64,000 nt of DNA from Pochonia chlamydosporia 170 (lineage: Eukaryota; Ascomycota; Sordariomycetes; Hypocreales; Clavicipitaceae), in assembly GCF_001653235.2 (NCBI RefSeq), contig NC_035792.1, forward strand, positions 4,898,001-4,962,000. Direction: 5' to 3'. Positions 43,550 to 54,667 of the stretch are shown one piece after another. The notes below the pieces were generated by a model that saw nothing but the letters and a program-made list of their open reading frames with translations, did not search any database and was not told the DNA's origin. The position numbers and the translations under genes are program-made. Each line of letters opens with the position of its first letter. Positions within the stretch are counted from its first letter, which is position 1.

Positions 43550-44505
43550 CTAATGGAATGCAGATGCAAGACATGAAGGGGTTAGAAGTGCACCAGTCTG
43601 TTGCATTGGGTCTTTGAGAATCCACATGACGAGTTTTCCGAGAAATCCATGACTCTCGATCGCCTCAACTCCTCCTCTGCTAGCCACCATGGCAGTGGCT
43701 GCCTGTAGATGCCATCTCGACGCATCTTTCTCTCCATGCACAATCTGTGATGTCAGTTCGTCCCAGCTACTGGGCATGAATCAGAAGCTTACCGAATCCG
43801 ACGCAACGGCAAGTGTTTTGACAATGGTAAAATCACTAATGTTGCTGCCTTCCCGGGATAGCGAGTCGTTAATATCCGCGAGGCATCGGCCCCTGTATTC
43901 AAAGATCAAGGCACGGTAGCTGTCTTGATATTCTGCGAGATGCCGACAAGCACTCAAAAGGACGGATGCAAGAACACCGGGGTCTGCAATGGACATTTGA
44001 ACCCAAAGCGAGCCCAGACGCATGCGAAAGGCAGCTTCATCGGACACTGTTCGAAAGGGGAGACAGGTGAAGGCTTTGCCAACAACATTATTCACAACTG
44101 AGGCGGATTAGCCGGAAGGCGGCGGTTTGGACACATACTTGTATAAGGATCTGTGGGGCATGAGGCATGAAAACACTTACAATGATGTAGCAGAAACGAT
44201 TGCTCTGCGGAAATTCCAAAAGCAAAGGAACAAAAGGGGTCGGCCGTCAGTGTCCGATGGGTACGGCGTGATGTCAACGGACGAGAGGGTCGCGTAAGCG
44301 AAGATGAATTTGATCCAATACACGATGTTTCCGGGGTTCTTTTGTTATCGGCTTTGACCCTTGTACTTTGATAGTTGGCGACTCTCTTTTGCCGGACTAC
44401 AGCGTTCTTGGCCGCGTGGGACCGGACTTTACCTTTCCACGAAGCAGAGTCATTCGGATGTGACATGTGCAGAAATCGAAAGGCGCCCGGCTCCTGGTTA
44501 GGCAT
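43550..44505 (-). CDS. Fungal transcription-factor-like protein lacking zinc cluster
   Basis: My model of three exons (44505-44181, 44097-43793, 43744-43550) gives 274 residues. The N-terminal FRFLHMSHPNDSASWKGKVRSH with a following basic RQKRVANYQ is typical of fungal proteins annotated as fungal-specific transcription factor domain. The rest (SVLLSACRHLAEYQDSYRAL; AATAMVASRGGVEAI) matches their helical regulatory region. No CX2CX6C zinc cluster is present, as is common in this subgroup. Start at 44505 is preferred; an in-frame ATG at 44619 exists. Exon 1-2 joining is my best fit, but the first intron (about 83 nt) is less certain. Confidence 0.6.
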
Positions 44506-45141
44506 CCTGTCGTTGAGAATGGGTAGATGTACTGGCAGCAAAGGAACTGACAGTGCCAGTCTTCGGCCATCCTGAGAGATGGCATCACCAAGTCTCAGCG
44601 GAGCCAACTCCACGCCCATTGCGGCTTTTGAAGATGGTGGACCCTGTTGTCTTGGACCGTCAGATCATCCCCTGTCACTACTGTCTCGGAGAATTGTGTG
44701 GCTGCATGCCAAGAAAAGCATTTTCCCTTTTTGGTGAAGAAACTCCGCAGGCCGACTTGGTGTTGGTCCATTCTGTCGACACCAAATATGTATTGCTTTG
44801 GGAGGTGAAGGTTTTACCAAGGTATCGCGTATCGCGTAATATATTAGGGTATATTAAAATGTGTTTGTGTATACCTGGATGTAGCCAAATACTTGGACTA
44901 CAGGCTGTATATCCAAGTATACACTAACACATCTTAATATGTCTTTGCATACGCAATACCTTTCACTTGGTCAAATACTTGGGCGACAGACGTATGTTGA
45001 GAAACACTATGCTCTTCGAGAATATTGAGAGGCTGCACAAGCACAGGACTGACTCTTACACACTCCGGTCATGTATAAAATCACAATGCTTCCCCCTTCA
45101 AGGACTATAGTTGCCACTGTGTACCGGAATCAGCTCTTAAA
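44506..45141. other. Intergenic carrying the full hairpin repeat
   Basis: Spacer between the divergent regulator-like gene and the SDR gene. It holds the repeat at 44819-44962. The proximal part upstream of the SDR is ordinary. Confidence 0.5.
44819..44962 (+). mobile_element. MITE-like hairpin element, full copy
   Basis: 144 bp. The termini AAGGTATCGCGTAT (44819-44832) and ATACGCAATACCTT (44949-44962) are inverted repeats with one mismatch. Inside, 44851-44882 and 44906-44940 are a second inverted pair of about 33 nt with four mismatches, so the whole element folds back on itself. No coding capacity. No clear target duplication was found, which leaves the class open. Confidence 0.75.
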
Positions 45142-46316
45142 ATGGACAAACATTGGAACCCAGTTCACGACATGCCAGACATGAGAGGCAAAGTCGTGGT
45201 AGTTACTGGCGGAAAGTAAGTGCTCAACACCTTCATGCAAATCTCCTGCTCATGTCGATCCAGCTCAGGCATAGGTCTGCACACGGTAAAGCATTTCGTA
45301 TCCAAGGGAGCAAAGGTGTATTTTACCGCTCGATCAGAGGCAAAGGCACAATATACCCGACAGTTTGTGCTGTCAGCCGCACCACAAGCACTATCCGAGA
45401 ACCTCATTTGGGTGTCGATTGACCTGTCCAACGTTGAGAGCGTCATGCAGGGCGCCAACTTCATAAAGTCCAAGGAAAAGAAAGTCGACATTCTAGGTAA
45501 GTCAGGCATGGTATGCACTGGGACGAGTAAAGGCTCACCGTCACATCAAAGTAAACAACGCTGGGCAACTCACTCGCGATTTACAAACCAATGACGCAGG
45601 ATGGGAAATGGTCATGGCAGTTTGGTATGCTCTACGTATCACTACATCGAATCACACATGCTTGCTAACTCGCGGCAAGCCACGTAGGACACTTTGTTCT
45701 CACCAACGCCTTGATTCCGCTTCTCTCTGCCGCCGCAGCCGAAAAAGACGCCGACGTCCGAGTGGTGACACTGTCTTCCAACGTTGTTGGCATATTTCTC
45801 CCGCACGACTATCCATTCGACTTTAAATCTCGCGGGTTTCTGTACGGAGATACTCCATATGCACCGTGGAAATTCCGTTATCTGCAGAGACACTTTTTCA
45901 CCGTCGACATGCTGCGATATAGTTTGGCCAAGGCGGCCAACATGATTTTCGCACAGGAACTGCAGCGGCGTTTCGACGACCGAGGATTGAACATCATATC
46001 CGTATCCCTGCACCCCGGCGGTGTCAAAAGCGATGCTGCTTTGGCCATATTTGCAGAGTTCATGAAGCCTATTATGCGGCGTGTCATGGTTGGTGAGGAC
46101 GAGGGATCCTTCACCACGCTCTTTGCCGCGACTAGCAAAACAGTTCTCTCCACGGCTGGGTACAAGGGCAGGTATATGGAACCGATTGGCCAGGTGATGC
46201 CGTCTCACCCTGTGACTGAAGACGAAGAGCAGGTCCGGGGTCTTTGGAACAATACTGCGGCAGAAGTTGCCAAGTACGTGGAGGAGCATAACTGCGGCGT
46301 GTTGGAAGATTGGTGA
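45142..46316 (+). CDS. Short-chain dehydrogenase/reductase (retinol-dehydrogenase-like)
   Basis: Four exons (45142-45215, 45264-45496, 45552-45624, 45680-46316) give 338 residues. The cofactor loop TGGNSGIG is restored by splicing intron 1 (VVVVTGG | NSGIGL). NNAG is restored by intron 2 (DILVNNAGQL). The catalytic pair is Tyr and Lys of RYSLAKAAN, with Ser in VVTLSSNVVG. The arrangement follows classical SDRs of the retinol dehydrogenase/WW-oxidoreductase type, using NADP(H) judging by the TAR after strand 2 (VYFTARS). Substrate unknown. Downstream is a tautomerase-like gene in opposite orientation. Confidence 0.9.
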
Positions 46317-46536
46317 AGCTGCCGGCACAGGTTTGTTCTTCTCATCCCACACCCACGACGAAAGTATGTGTATTTTTAACGTTTTAGGTTCTCTAGTTAC
46401 GAAACCGATCGTTACGCGTGGAGGGAGGTCTGGGATAGACTCACAAAGACGGGGATCAGTAGAAGCAATTGCAAGGAGGAATGTAATAAATTGGGAGAAA
46501 GTATGGGAATAAAACAACATCTGGACAATACAATCA

Positions 46537-47095
46537 CTATCCTGCATCATTGACGCCGGCAAATTCAGGTCTAGTTGCCAATTCATGCATCAGTGCCTGC
46601 ATCTCCTCGTCGCCGTCATCAGCACGCCTTCGAAACTCTCCCCTGTGATCTTTAAGCCACTGCAGCTCTCCGCCAACCTATTGTATCAAGTTAGCAATGT
46701 GAGAGCTGCATTTGATCGTGCTCCCGTACCTTTGGTCTCTCAATGCCCGCTTCCACCGCCGTCGTCAGCGCCCCCATGACCCAGACGGTCCGCAAGGCCA
46801 TATCCTTGTCATTTCCAACAACCTCGTCCCATATTCTCATAATGTCCCTGCAGTGCTCATTGTATAGGTCGGTAGACCTCTGGTTGCTTGCCCTGGTGCG
46901 TAAAATGATGCGATTGTATTTCTGGGGCTTTCCACCGCGAAAGACAACTTGCCGGCTTACGTCCGTGAAGCGGACATTGATGAAGAACTTGGGAGTTGCG
47001 AACCGATTGGCGTGGCATTCTGTAATGGCTTGTGCAAGTGTTGCCATTGTCTTTTCCGATATGGAGCACACGTATTCTACGTCATAGAGCGGCAT
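46537..47095 (-). CDS. Tautomerase-like (oxalocrotonate tautomerase family) protein
   Basis: Exons 47095-46730 and 46677-46537 give 168 residues. The protein begins Met-Pro (MPLYDVEYVC). The tautomerase superfamily uses Pro1, exposed after Met removal, as catalytic base. TPKFFINVRFTDVS and ALRTVWVMGALTTAVEAG match the fungal putative oxalocrotonate tautomerase group. I prefer this ATG to the in-frame one three codons upstream, because only it gives N-terminal Pro. Activity on a keto-enol aromatic breakdown product is possible but unproven. Confidence 0.82.
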
Positions 47096-47733
47096 CTTGA
47101 TCATTTGCAGACGTCAGAATAGATGGTAGTGTAAAGTTGGAGAACAAACCGACCCCATAGGCGTCAAGTTGCTTAGAAATACACCAATTGTCACATGCCC
47201 ATCACCACCAGACCCAAAGCAGACACAAAACAGCCTGTAGGTGCGGTAGAGAAGCAATCACGATAGACCAGACGTCAAAGAAACTCAATCATTGTAAGTT
47301 TACACAGCAGAGTCGTTCTCTTTCGCGATTCGATCCTAGTTTCTGACACATTCGGCTTCAACCTCCTATGCTTTGTAAGCTGAGAAGAACCAAGACTCCA
47401 CCGATTAGTTACGACAAGAGCAATTAACTTGTTGAAGCAGTCGCTGCAGCCCGCAAGTTTAGAGGTTGCAGGAGACTCGCACCAGATGTACTACCAAGCT
47501 ACAGATTCCCGAGCGCTCAGTTTGACAATGCAATATTCATATGCTTGTATATACAATTATTCATTTTAACGACTCTCGTGCACAAATCGATCGTGACCCA
47601 ATCGGCCGTGATATAATTCCCATACTCAAATACACCCAAGTGACTCAATGACTCCCGTCGCCATTGATGCCGGCCTCATTTTCAGTTACAAACGCCTTTC
47701 GCCAAATTGATCCTCACATGGTATGACCCTCCC
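47096..47733. other. Intergenic
   Basis: About 640 bp with no credible ORF and no recognised repeat. Confidence 0.4.
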
Positions 47734-49621
47734 TCACGACCGAGGCACATTGGTGGCCAACTCGTAAGACTCCGTCGTCTGCGGCCCCCAGTAGCCCGGG
47801 TGCTGTCCGTGATGTGGCGATACCGTCGTGGGAGAGCTGTAGCTGGGCAGCGTAGCCGACTGCGGACTGACCTGGTAGCCAGAAGTAGGCGTCATAAGCT
47901 CATGAGGAGACTGTGTCGGCCGCAGATGCTGTCCTCCGTGCATTGCGTCGCCCTGCAACTCCGACTTTGACCATTGATGCGGCGGCAGCTCGGATGGATA
48001 AGACGTGGCATTGCCTTGTAGTTCGGGGCGCGGAGTGTGAGACGGCGTCGACAGTTCGGCCACGCCGTTGTGACCGGGATACTTGGACGGATCGATTCCT
48101 CCAGGGGGTCCATCAGTGTTACCCGCTGGAAGCTGCTCTCCTCGTTGTTTGCGTTGGTTTCGACGTCTAAAGTACCATATGAGGCCGGCAACGATGACAA
48201 TGGCAACGACCGCTCCCAAGACGCTGGCTGCAATTACGGCCACCTTGTTCCCTTTGCCTCCACCATTTCCGGTACCCGAGTCGCTCTGGTCTCCGCTGCC
48301 TCCGGATCCGCCAGCGCCGGTCTGCGAGGGCAGCGAGGAGCCGGGTTTCGTTCGTGACGGGACAGCCCTGGTTCCCGAGGGCTCGGATATGGACTCTGAT
48401 ACCGTGGCCACCACCTTGCTCGCGGCGGCGCTGCAGTAATACTCCAAAACACTGACCGCCGACGTCACATCGGCAATGGCGGTGCTGGAGCAGTATCCCT
48501 TGACGTTGGATGTCAAAGAAGACGATATCCTGCCAAACATGCCCGACTTGATGCACACGCAGGAAGCCAGGGCCTGCGGTCCGGACGCGCACAACGACTC
48601 GGTTTGCTATATAGTGTCAGGACCAAGGTTCATGTTGACGGCGTTACGCGGGATACATAAGTACATACCCACTGAATCACATTTGACATGGCACTTTGAG
48701 CGCATGTTCGAAGAGACTTGAACTGTGGCAGGGCAGTCACATAATACGTCACTATAACGGTGTCAGGAGGCTCGTCTTTGAGTGAATCATGAAATAGACG
48801 TACTATCGCCGGGCGGACGCGGCGGTCCAGCAAATGAAGTCGTGCCGTTATTCATCGCACAGTACTGGTTGTAGAAGCCTTGCGCCGCAGTCACGTCTTC
48901 GTCGTTGGAGCAAGAATAGCGCACCGACTTGCTCATGGTCTCGCTGACCATCTTGGCCCTGTCCGAGTTGCAAACGCACGGCGCGTACAGGCTGGCATCT
49001 CGGGGGCACTTGGAGACGAACTATACAAACAGCTCTTGTTAGTCTTGTCATCCCCCAACGGCGACGCATCAAAGGGGTCGGAATAGTCAAAGGAGGAAAC
49101 GTACCGCTCCTACAACGGCATAGGATAGCCCGTTCTGCGCACACGACGGGAGGTACGAGATTTCGGGCAATTCAGTAATGTATGCCTGGACCTGGTTGGT
49201 GGTTGGCGTGGAAAAGGTAATGGCCTTGTCTGGGTTGCAGTATTTGTCCATAATCTTGGAGGCACTGGCTATGTTACTCGTTCCTGCGTCGGTACCACAT
49301 CCTGAGGCAATATCGGAGTTGATGGACGAAGTGAGCTGGTTGAACTCCTTTGTGTTGCGGCAAATACATGATTGCAGGGCCGTTTTGTCTTCGCCGCATT
49401 TCGTAGACGTCGATTCCAAGCCAACATTGTATGAAATCGCACTGGAAGCACACGGTGCCTTGAAATCTCGTCATTAGCATTGATCACAGGGTCGACGAGA
49501 CCATACTTACCAAGTAGGTAAAGATTTCAATGTCCGTCACATATACAACCTCTGCCGACTCAACTCCGGCGGCCATCAAGGCCACCCCAAAGAGGGCCGC
49601 CCAGATCGAAGAGGATACCAT
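47734..49621 (-). CDS. Membrane protein with three six-cysteine extracellular modules
   Basis: Five exons (49621-49511, 49458-49105, 49020-48804, 48775-48669, 48606-47734) give 553 residues. There is a signal peptide (about 1-23). Three modules follow with the same six-Cys pattern C-x16/17-C-x9-C-x-C-x19/20-C-x16-19-C, starting at Cys40, Cys143 and Cys252. Then come a Ser/Gly/Thr-rich stalk, one membrane helix (about 385-409, starting VAVIAASVLGAVV), an RRRNQRKQR stop-transfer and a 140-residue Pro/Ser/His-rich cytosolic tail. The pattern resembles fungal CFEM domains, but they have eight cysteines, so I call it CFEM-like. Type I topology suggests a cell-surface sensor or haem/iron-related protein; function is unproven. 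Confidence 0.8.
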
Positions 49622-52475
49622 GACCGGCGCTTGGTGGACTTGGCCGTGGCATGCAGGATGAAGAAGTCATGACTGCGATACAAGTCTCCATCGTCAGAAG
49701 TCCTCCTTCGAAAGGCTCTGCCTGCCGAGAACCCAGCAATCACACGCCCGGTTGACATTTCGTGAGCCAGGACTCTCGCATCGTGGCCGTGTAATTACCC
49801 CCGAATGCATCGTGAGTTCAGCTGCCCCGTTTCTGGAGGCCGCCCCGTGATGCTATTCGATGCTTTGGCCATGGCCAAGCTCTTTAAGCATACTAAAAGC
49901 GCCCAGATATGCTTGAGGACCCTTCTGCCCCTGGCGGCTGAACACATGGCGGTCCACACCAATCCTGATAGGGATAGGCCATCATGGCGAACGCCTTCAG
50001 TTTGACGCTATTGAGGGAAGTCAAGGGAATGCAGCTGGAGAGGATGTGAGTCCAGATTTTCCACTTTGCAGCTCAGGAGCATGAAGCGTATTTAATTGGC
50101 ACGGCACCCATGAGCCGGATTGATGTCATGGTCGGTGCGTGTAGACGAACAATTGTTACAGCCTGCATATTCTCAATGAAATGAATCATGTATGGATCAT
50201 GAAACCCATGCAATTTCAGCCGAGGCACGTTCATCACACACAACATTGAAGGTGATGTTGGTGTGCTGTCCACCGTGAGCCGTTCATCTTCTACTCCGTA
50301 AGCTGTGCCGAATGCTTGCGCTCCGGCTCACACCGACTAGTACACGAATTTGTGCCTTCATGGATCGAACTGCTTCTTGAGAGGGACTGTGATTTGCGTC
50401 ATTCAATTTCTCCGTCACGGGCCCTGGCTGCTTGTATTTCCCCGACCGGCTCGTCGGAAATACACGGTCACAACCCACAGCTTGGCAATGAATGACCAGA
50501 TCTAAACGTCTCCATATTGCTCACCAATACAGCAGGGAAGTTGCCGCTGTGGCACGCAGATGAGATCGGCTTCGGTCGCCGAAAGTAAGCAATGGATCGG
50601 ACAGTTTGAAATGCCTGGGGAATCCTAGACCTACAAGTACACGGAGCGCAACAGAGCCCATGTCAGTCCAAGTGTAACAATTGGCACATATGGTAATGTT
50701 GTAAAAGATCCCTTTAGCCATCCCTCTGCTATGCTCAGGCGAGATCATGTTTCGCATGTGCAACCATTCACGCATACATCAGCCGGAACCAACATCACGA
50801 GTTGCGGCTAGCACGAGCAACCACTGGCTCGACATCAACAGCTTCAAAACACGTGTATGTACATTTTTTATTCTGTCAGTTAGCAGGCACTCCAATCCTG
50901 ACTGATGCAAGCATGTTCCCCCAGGACCTTACCACCTCTGCCCGGTAAGCTTGATCTTAAGAAGAAGCTGATCGATATTCTCTTCCCCTATTCGGAAGTG
51001 ATTCGCACACATACATGCAGATAAGGGCCGGCTATAGAACGCACAATGCCAAAATTTGAACCACGGCACGACTACCTTGTCATTGATTGGCTGCCAGGTT
51101 CGCAAACCTTTGCATCCATACCTGGTGCTTCTATTCCCCAGGTGTTCTTGAGTTCCCCGCATGAGCTGGAGTGCGTTGTAACCATCTGTTTAAGATTCAG
51201 CAGCCGAAGAAGGTTCTTGGTATGGTTGATTGGCAACCACCTCTAATTGGGCGGCTACCAATCTGCCCGGATACAACGGCACAGAACCGCTCAGGAGGGA
51301 AGGTGATTTAGTTCTCTTTTCAGACAACTTTCGAAAGCCGGGTTGCCTTTTCTCTTACTTCCAGAGAGACTCGGTCTAGTTGACTGAAAGTTTGCAAGAC
51401 GTTGTCTTTGAACAAGGCACTTTCCTGTTTAGGGCTCTATGCCAGCTCAAACCAATTCGTTGGACCTGGGACAGTTGTGGCATTCTCAAAGCCTCACATA
51501 GGAGAAGAGGTATAGGTATAACACTGCGCCAGTCGTGCATGGCAACACAGTTAACTGGGATCTTCACACACTTTTACCGTGTAGATCAGCAACTCCGGAC
51601 GTGATTGGGTTAAGCGCACCGGAGCAGCGAAAGGTTCCATTGGCAAGTCAACTTACACACAGAGGCTAAAGACTAGCAGGGCAGCTCATAAAGTGAAGCG
51701 TTGAACGAGCTGTGGCCGCGCCAACGAAGGGGAACGCGGTCCATTCCACGTCGTATTAGTTTCCGTCGTCTGCCTCCCATCCCGAGTTATCCGTTTGATC
51801 CTGGCTACATCTGTTGGCAATGTTGTATTCATCCTTTGACTTGGCCCCATGTCGTGGCTCTGGACTCAACACCTTCCCAATGAAGAATGTGCAATTCGCG
51901 TGTAAGTAGGCTTCAGCTTATAATGAGGGTTATCAACTATTTCAATGTAGATCATTTCTTCTAAAACTATAGTTCTCTGACTTGTTGACATTTTCTCTCG
52001 AGTTCGTCGATGCTCCGCTCGGAGAGTGCCCGAATGTCGAATGCGTCCGGTTTCTGCGCCTTTTCAATCCTGTTCTAGTGGTCAGACAGAAGACACCCTG
52101 TAAAGATTCGATCGAATTAGGGAATATCACCAAGACTCTTATGCGGTTCTTCACTGCGAATGAGACAGGTCAGGTTGGTCGCCGTTGGCACTCCTGACAT
52201 AGGTTCGCCAGGCATGCTCAGGAAGGAAAGTTGCATCCAGTCACTTATAACCAAGTCCAATTTAGAAAGTGTTCACTCTTTACCCCGCCGATCGACATTG
52301 TGTTGCCGTTGCTACTTTTGTCTCGGCGACTTGGACGAATGTGTGATGAACTATCATGTGTTGGTTGAGGCAAACATCTATAAAAGCTAGAGGCCAATGT
52401 CACAAAAGCATATGAACAATCAGATCCATCACAGCTCTACCAGCACATTTACACTACCATCACTTCAAAGACACC
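49622..52475. other. Gene-poor 2.85-kb interval
   Basis: Only short ORFs (all under 90 codons) without recognisable motifs on either strand. The right end carries the deuterolysin promoter. No repeat or transposon remnant was identified by eye. Confidence 0.45.
52379..52386 (+). promoter_or_regulatory. TATA box of the deuterolysin gene
   Basis: TATAAAAG, 90 bp upstream of the ATG at 52476. A CACCATG-type start context follows. Confidence 0.65.
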
Positions 52476-53594
52476 ATGAAGCTGCTTACAGCTCTCTCCG
52501 CAATCTTCACCGCTGCTGCGGCTGCTCCGTCCCCCTTAACCACTCCATCTAAACTTGATGTCAAGCTCGAAGTTGTTGGCAACTCTGAAGTCAAAGCAAC
52601 TATTGCCAACATAGGCAAGGACGATGTCAGAATCTTCAAGCCCGGCACGATTCTCGACAAGTCAGCCATCCAAAAGGTCAAGGTTGCCGCCAATGGTATG
52701 CCGCTGCTCACATTAAACTCACTATTTGAACGCATCCCTTTCCCCTAACACAAAAAAGGCCGTCACGTCCCATTCTTGGGCATTCGCAAGAGAATTTCCA
52801 CCAAGACGGTCCAGGACTCCTCCCTAGAACACATTGCTGCCGGAAAATCCATCACCGTCACCTTTAACATTGCCCAGACGTACGACCTCTCGACCGGTGG
52901 TCAATTCAACATCCACTCCATCGGCTCCCTGTCCTATGCCCAGGGCAATGGCGACAACAAGCTGATTGGCAACATCCCGTACCACTCCAACGCCATCGCC
53001 ATCAGCGTCAACGGCGACAAGGCTGCCAAAGATCACGCCGCTTTCAACAACAAGATGAAGCGCTCCAAGGTCCAAAGTGACTGCACCGGGCAGAAGCTGT
53101 CCGTCACGGAGACAGCTCTCCAAAACTGCGCCCAGCTTGCCTCAGCTGCTGGCCAAGCGGCTACCTCGGGCTCGGCGCAGAAGATGGAGGAGTACTTCAA
53201 GGCCTCGGATGACCAGACTCGACAGACTGTCGCTGACGTCTTTGGCAGAGTTGAGCAGGAATGTGGCTCCACGAGCTCCGGCGTGGCCGATTACTACTGC
53301 ACTGACGTGGGCAATGACTGCAGCGGCAACGTGCTGGCGTATACTGTTCCCAGTCAAAGCTACATGGTCTATTGTGATTTGTATTTTGATGATCTCCCGC
53401 CCGTCACCTCGTCCTGCCACGCCCAGGACCAGGCCACTACCAATATCCACGAGGACACGCACTTGACTCAGATTCAGGGCACCGACGATCTGGGATATGG
53501 CTATGACGCTATTCAGGGTCTGTCTGCGGATCAGGAGCTCAACAATGCTGATACTTTTGCTTTGTTTGCCAATGCCATTTACGCCAACTGTTAG
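52476..53594 (+). CDS. Deuterolysin (M35) metalloprotease, secreted
   Basis: Neutral zinc endopeptidase, 351 residues from exons 52476-52695 and 52759-53594. A signal peptide (about 1-17, MKLLTALSAIFTAAAAA) and a propeptide of about 155 residues precede a dibasic Lys174-Arg175 processing site. The mature domain of about 176 residues has the usual size for the family. The aspzincin motif is His304-Glu-Asp-Thr-His308 plus GTDDLGYG, where Asp317 is the third zinc ligand. Paired cysteines are conserved-looking (Cys182 and Cys351 at the ends). Secreted degradation of basic proteins is the known role. No damage seen. Confidence 0.93.
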
Positions 53595-54667
53595 AGGCTG
53601 GTGCAGTTCCCTCAGCACAAGGCTCAAGAGAATAAATATATAGAGTTTGCAATAACATAATTGAATTGGCCAAGTTGAACACAAGTAAGGTACGGACTGT
53701 CGTAACGGCGAATCAGAATCGTCTGGACTCTAGAAGGGCATCAGCATCGTGTTTGAGATGGGCACCGTGGAACGTAGTCTGGCGGACAGAGTGGCGCGGC
53801 CTTGATATCAATAAGCGTTTCAGAAGTCATGTACACCGTCCAGTCGCTCCACTGACATCTCACCACCTGCAAGGTTTTCTTTTGGTAACATTGAAATGGA
53901 CAGGTTGACACTGTGGCGTGTTTGGCTTACATGAACCAACAGAGATCTCAATCTTGTTGCAGCGTGGACACGTCAACCTTGTCAAGTCCGTCTGTCAAAC
54001 AACCCGGGACAAGCCGGCATTGAGGACACGTACAGCCAATTCGTCTGAAAGTATCTGACGGCAGCCGGCCAATGTTTGCATGATGCCGCCGCCACTAAAC
54101 AAGCCGATTGTAACTCCAGGACGTACGTTCCACTAGGTGTAATTGGGGAGCGATGGTCTTACAAGCGGCCATGAACCAATATACGCCACGCAATGTACCG
54201 AAATTCAGGCTACGGACATTCAGTCAGGTTTTTAGGATTAAAGCTATACAAAAACCTTCAAGTCACCCGTCATCGAGTTCAGTCAGAGCTTCGGCCATTA
54301 TATCAATTCAAGACGCAACTTTGGACGACATGGTTCTTTAACATCCAAGCGTCCACGTATATATACAATGGGACGGTGACACGTACAAGTCATCCAACAT
54401 GACAACGTACTGTTGCCCCAGTCGCAACCCGATAAACCCCAGGGTCGCCGTTATGCTAAATATACAGACACTGCTATGACCAAAAACAACCCAAAAAGAA
54501 CCCCGTCTATGGTTGGCCCAAAAGGAACAAAACCGCAGCAAACTCGCCCGTAAAATATTGCTGCCCCAGTGCTGTTTCCTATGCCAAAAGAGAAACCAAA
54601 AAAAAGAGGATAAAAAGCCCAATGAATTCATAACCAAAAGCACCGCCATGTCTTCTTTTTCCCAGCT
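53595..54667. other. Intergenic, convergent 3' ends
   Basis: About 1.07 kb between the deuterolysin stop and the sulfatase-domain stop. No gene recognised; A-rich sequence lies at 54590-54615. Confidence 0.45.

Noticed and set aside
47300..47350. tRNA-like GATTCGATCCTA
   Set aside because: Resembles a T-loop only. No acceptor stem, D-arm or anticodon arm could be folded around it.
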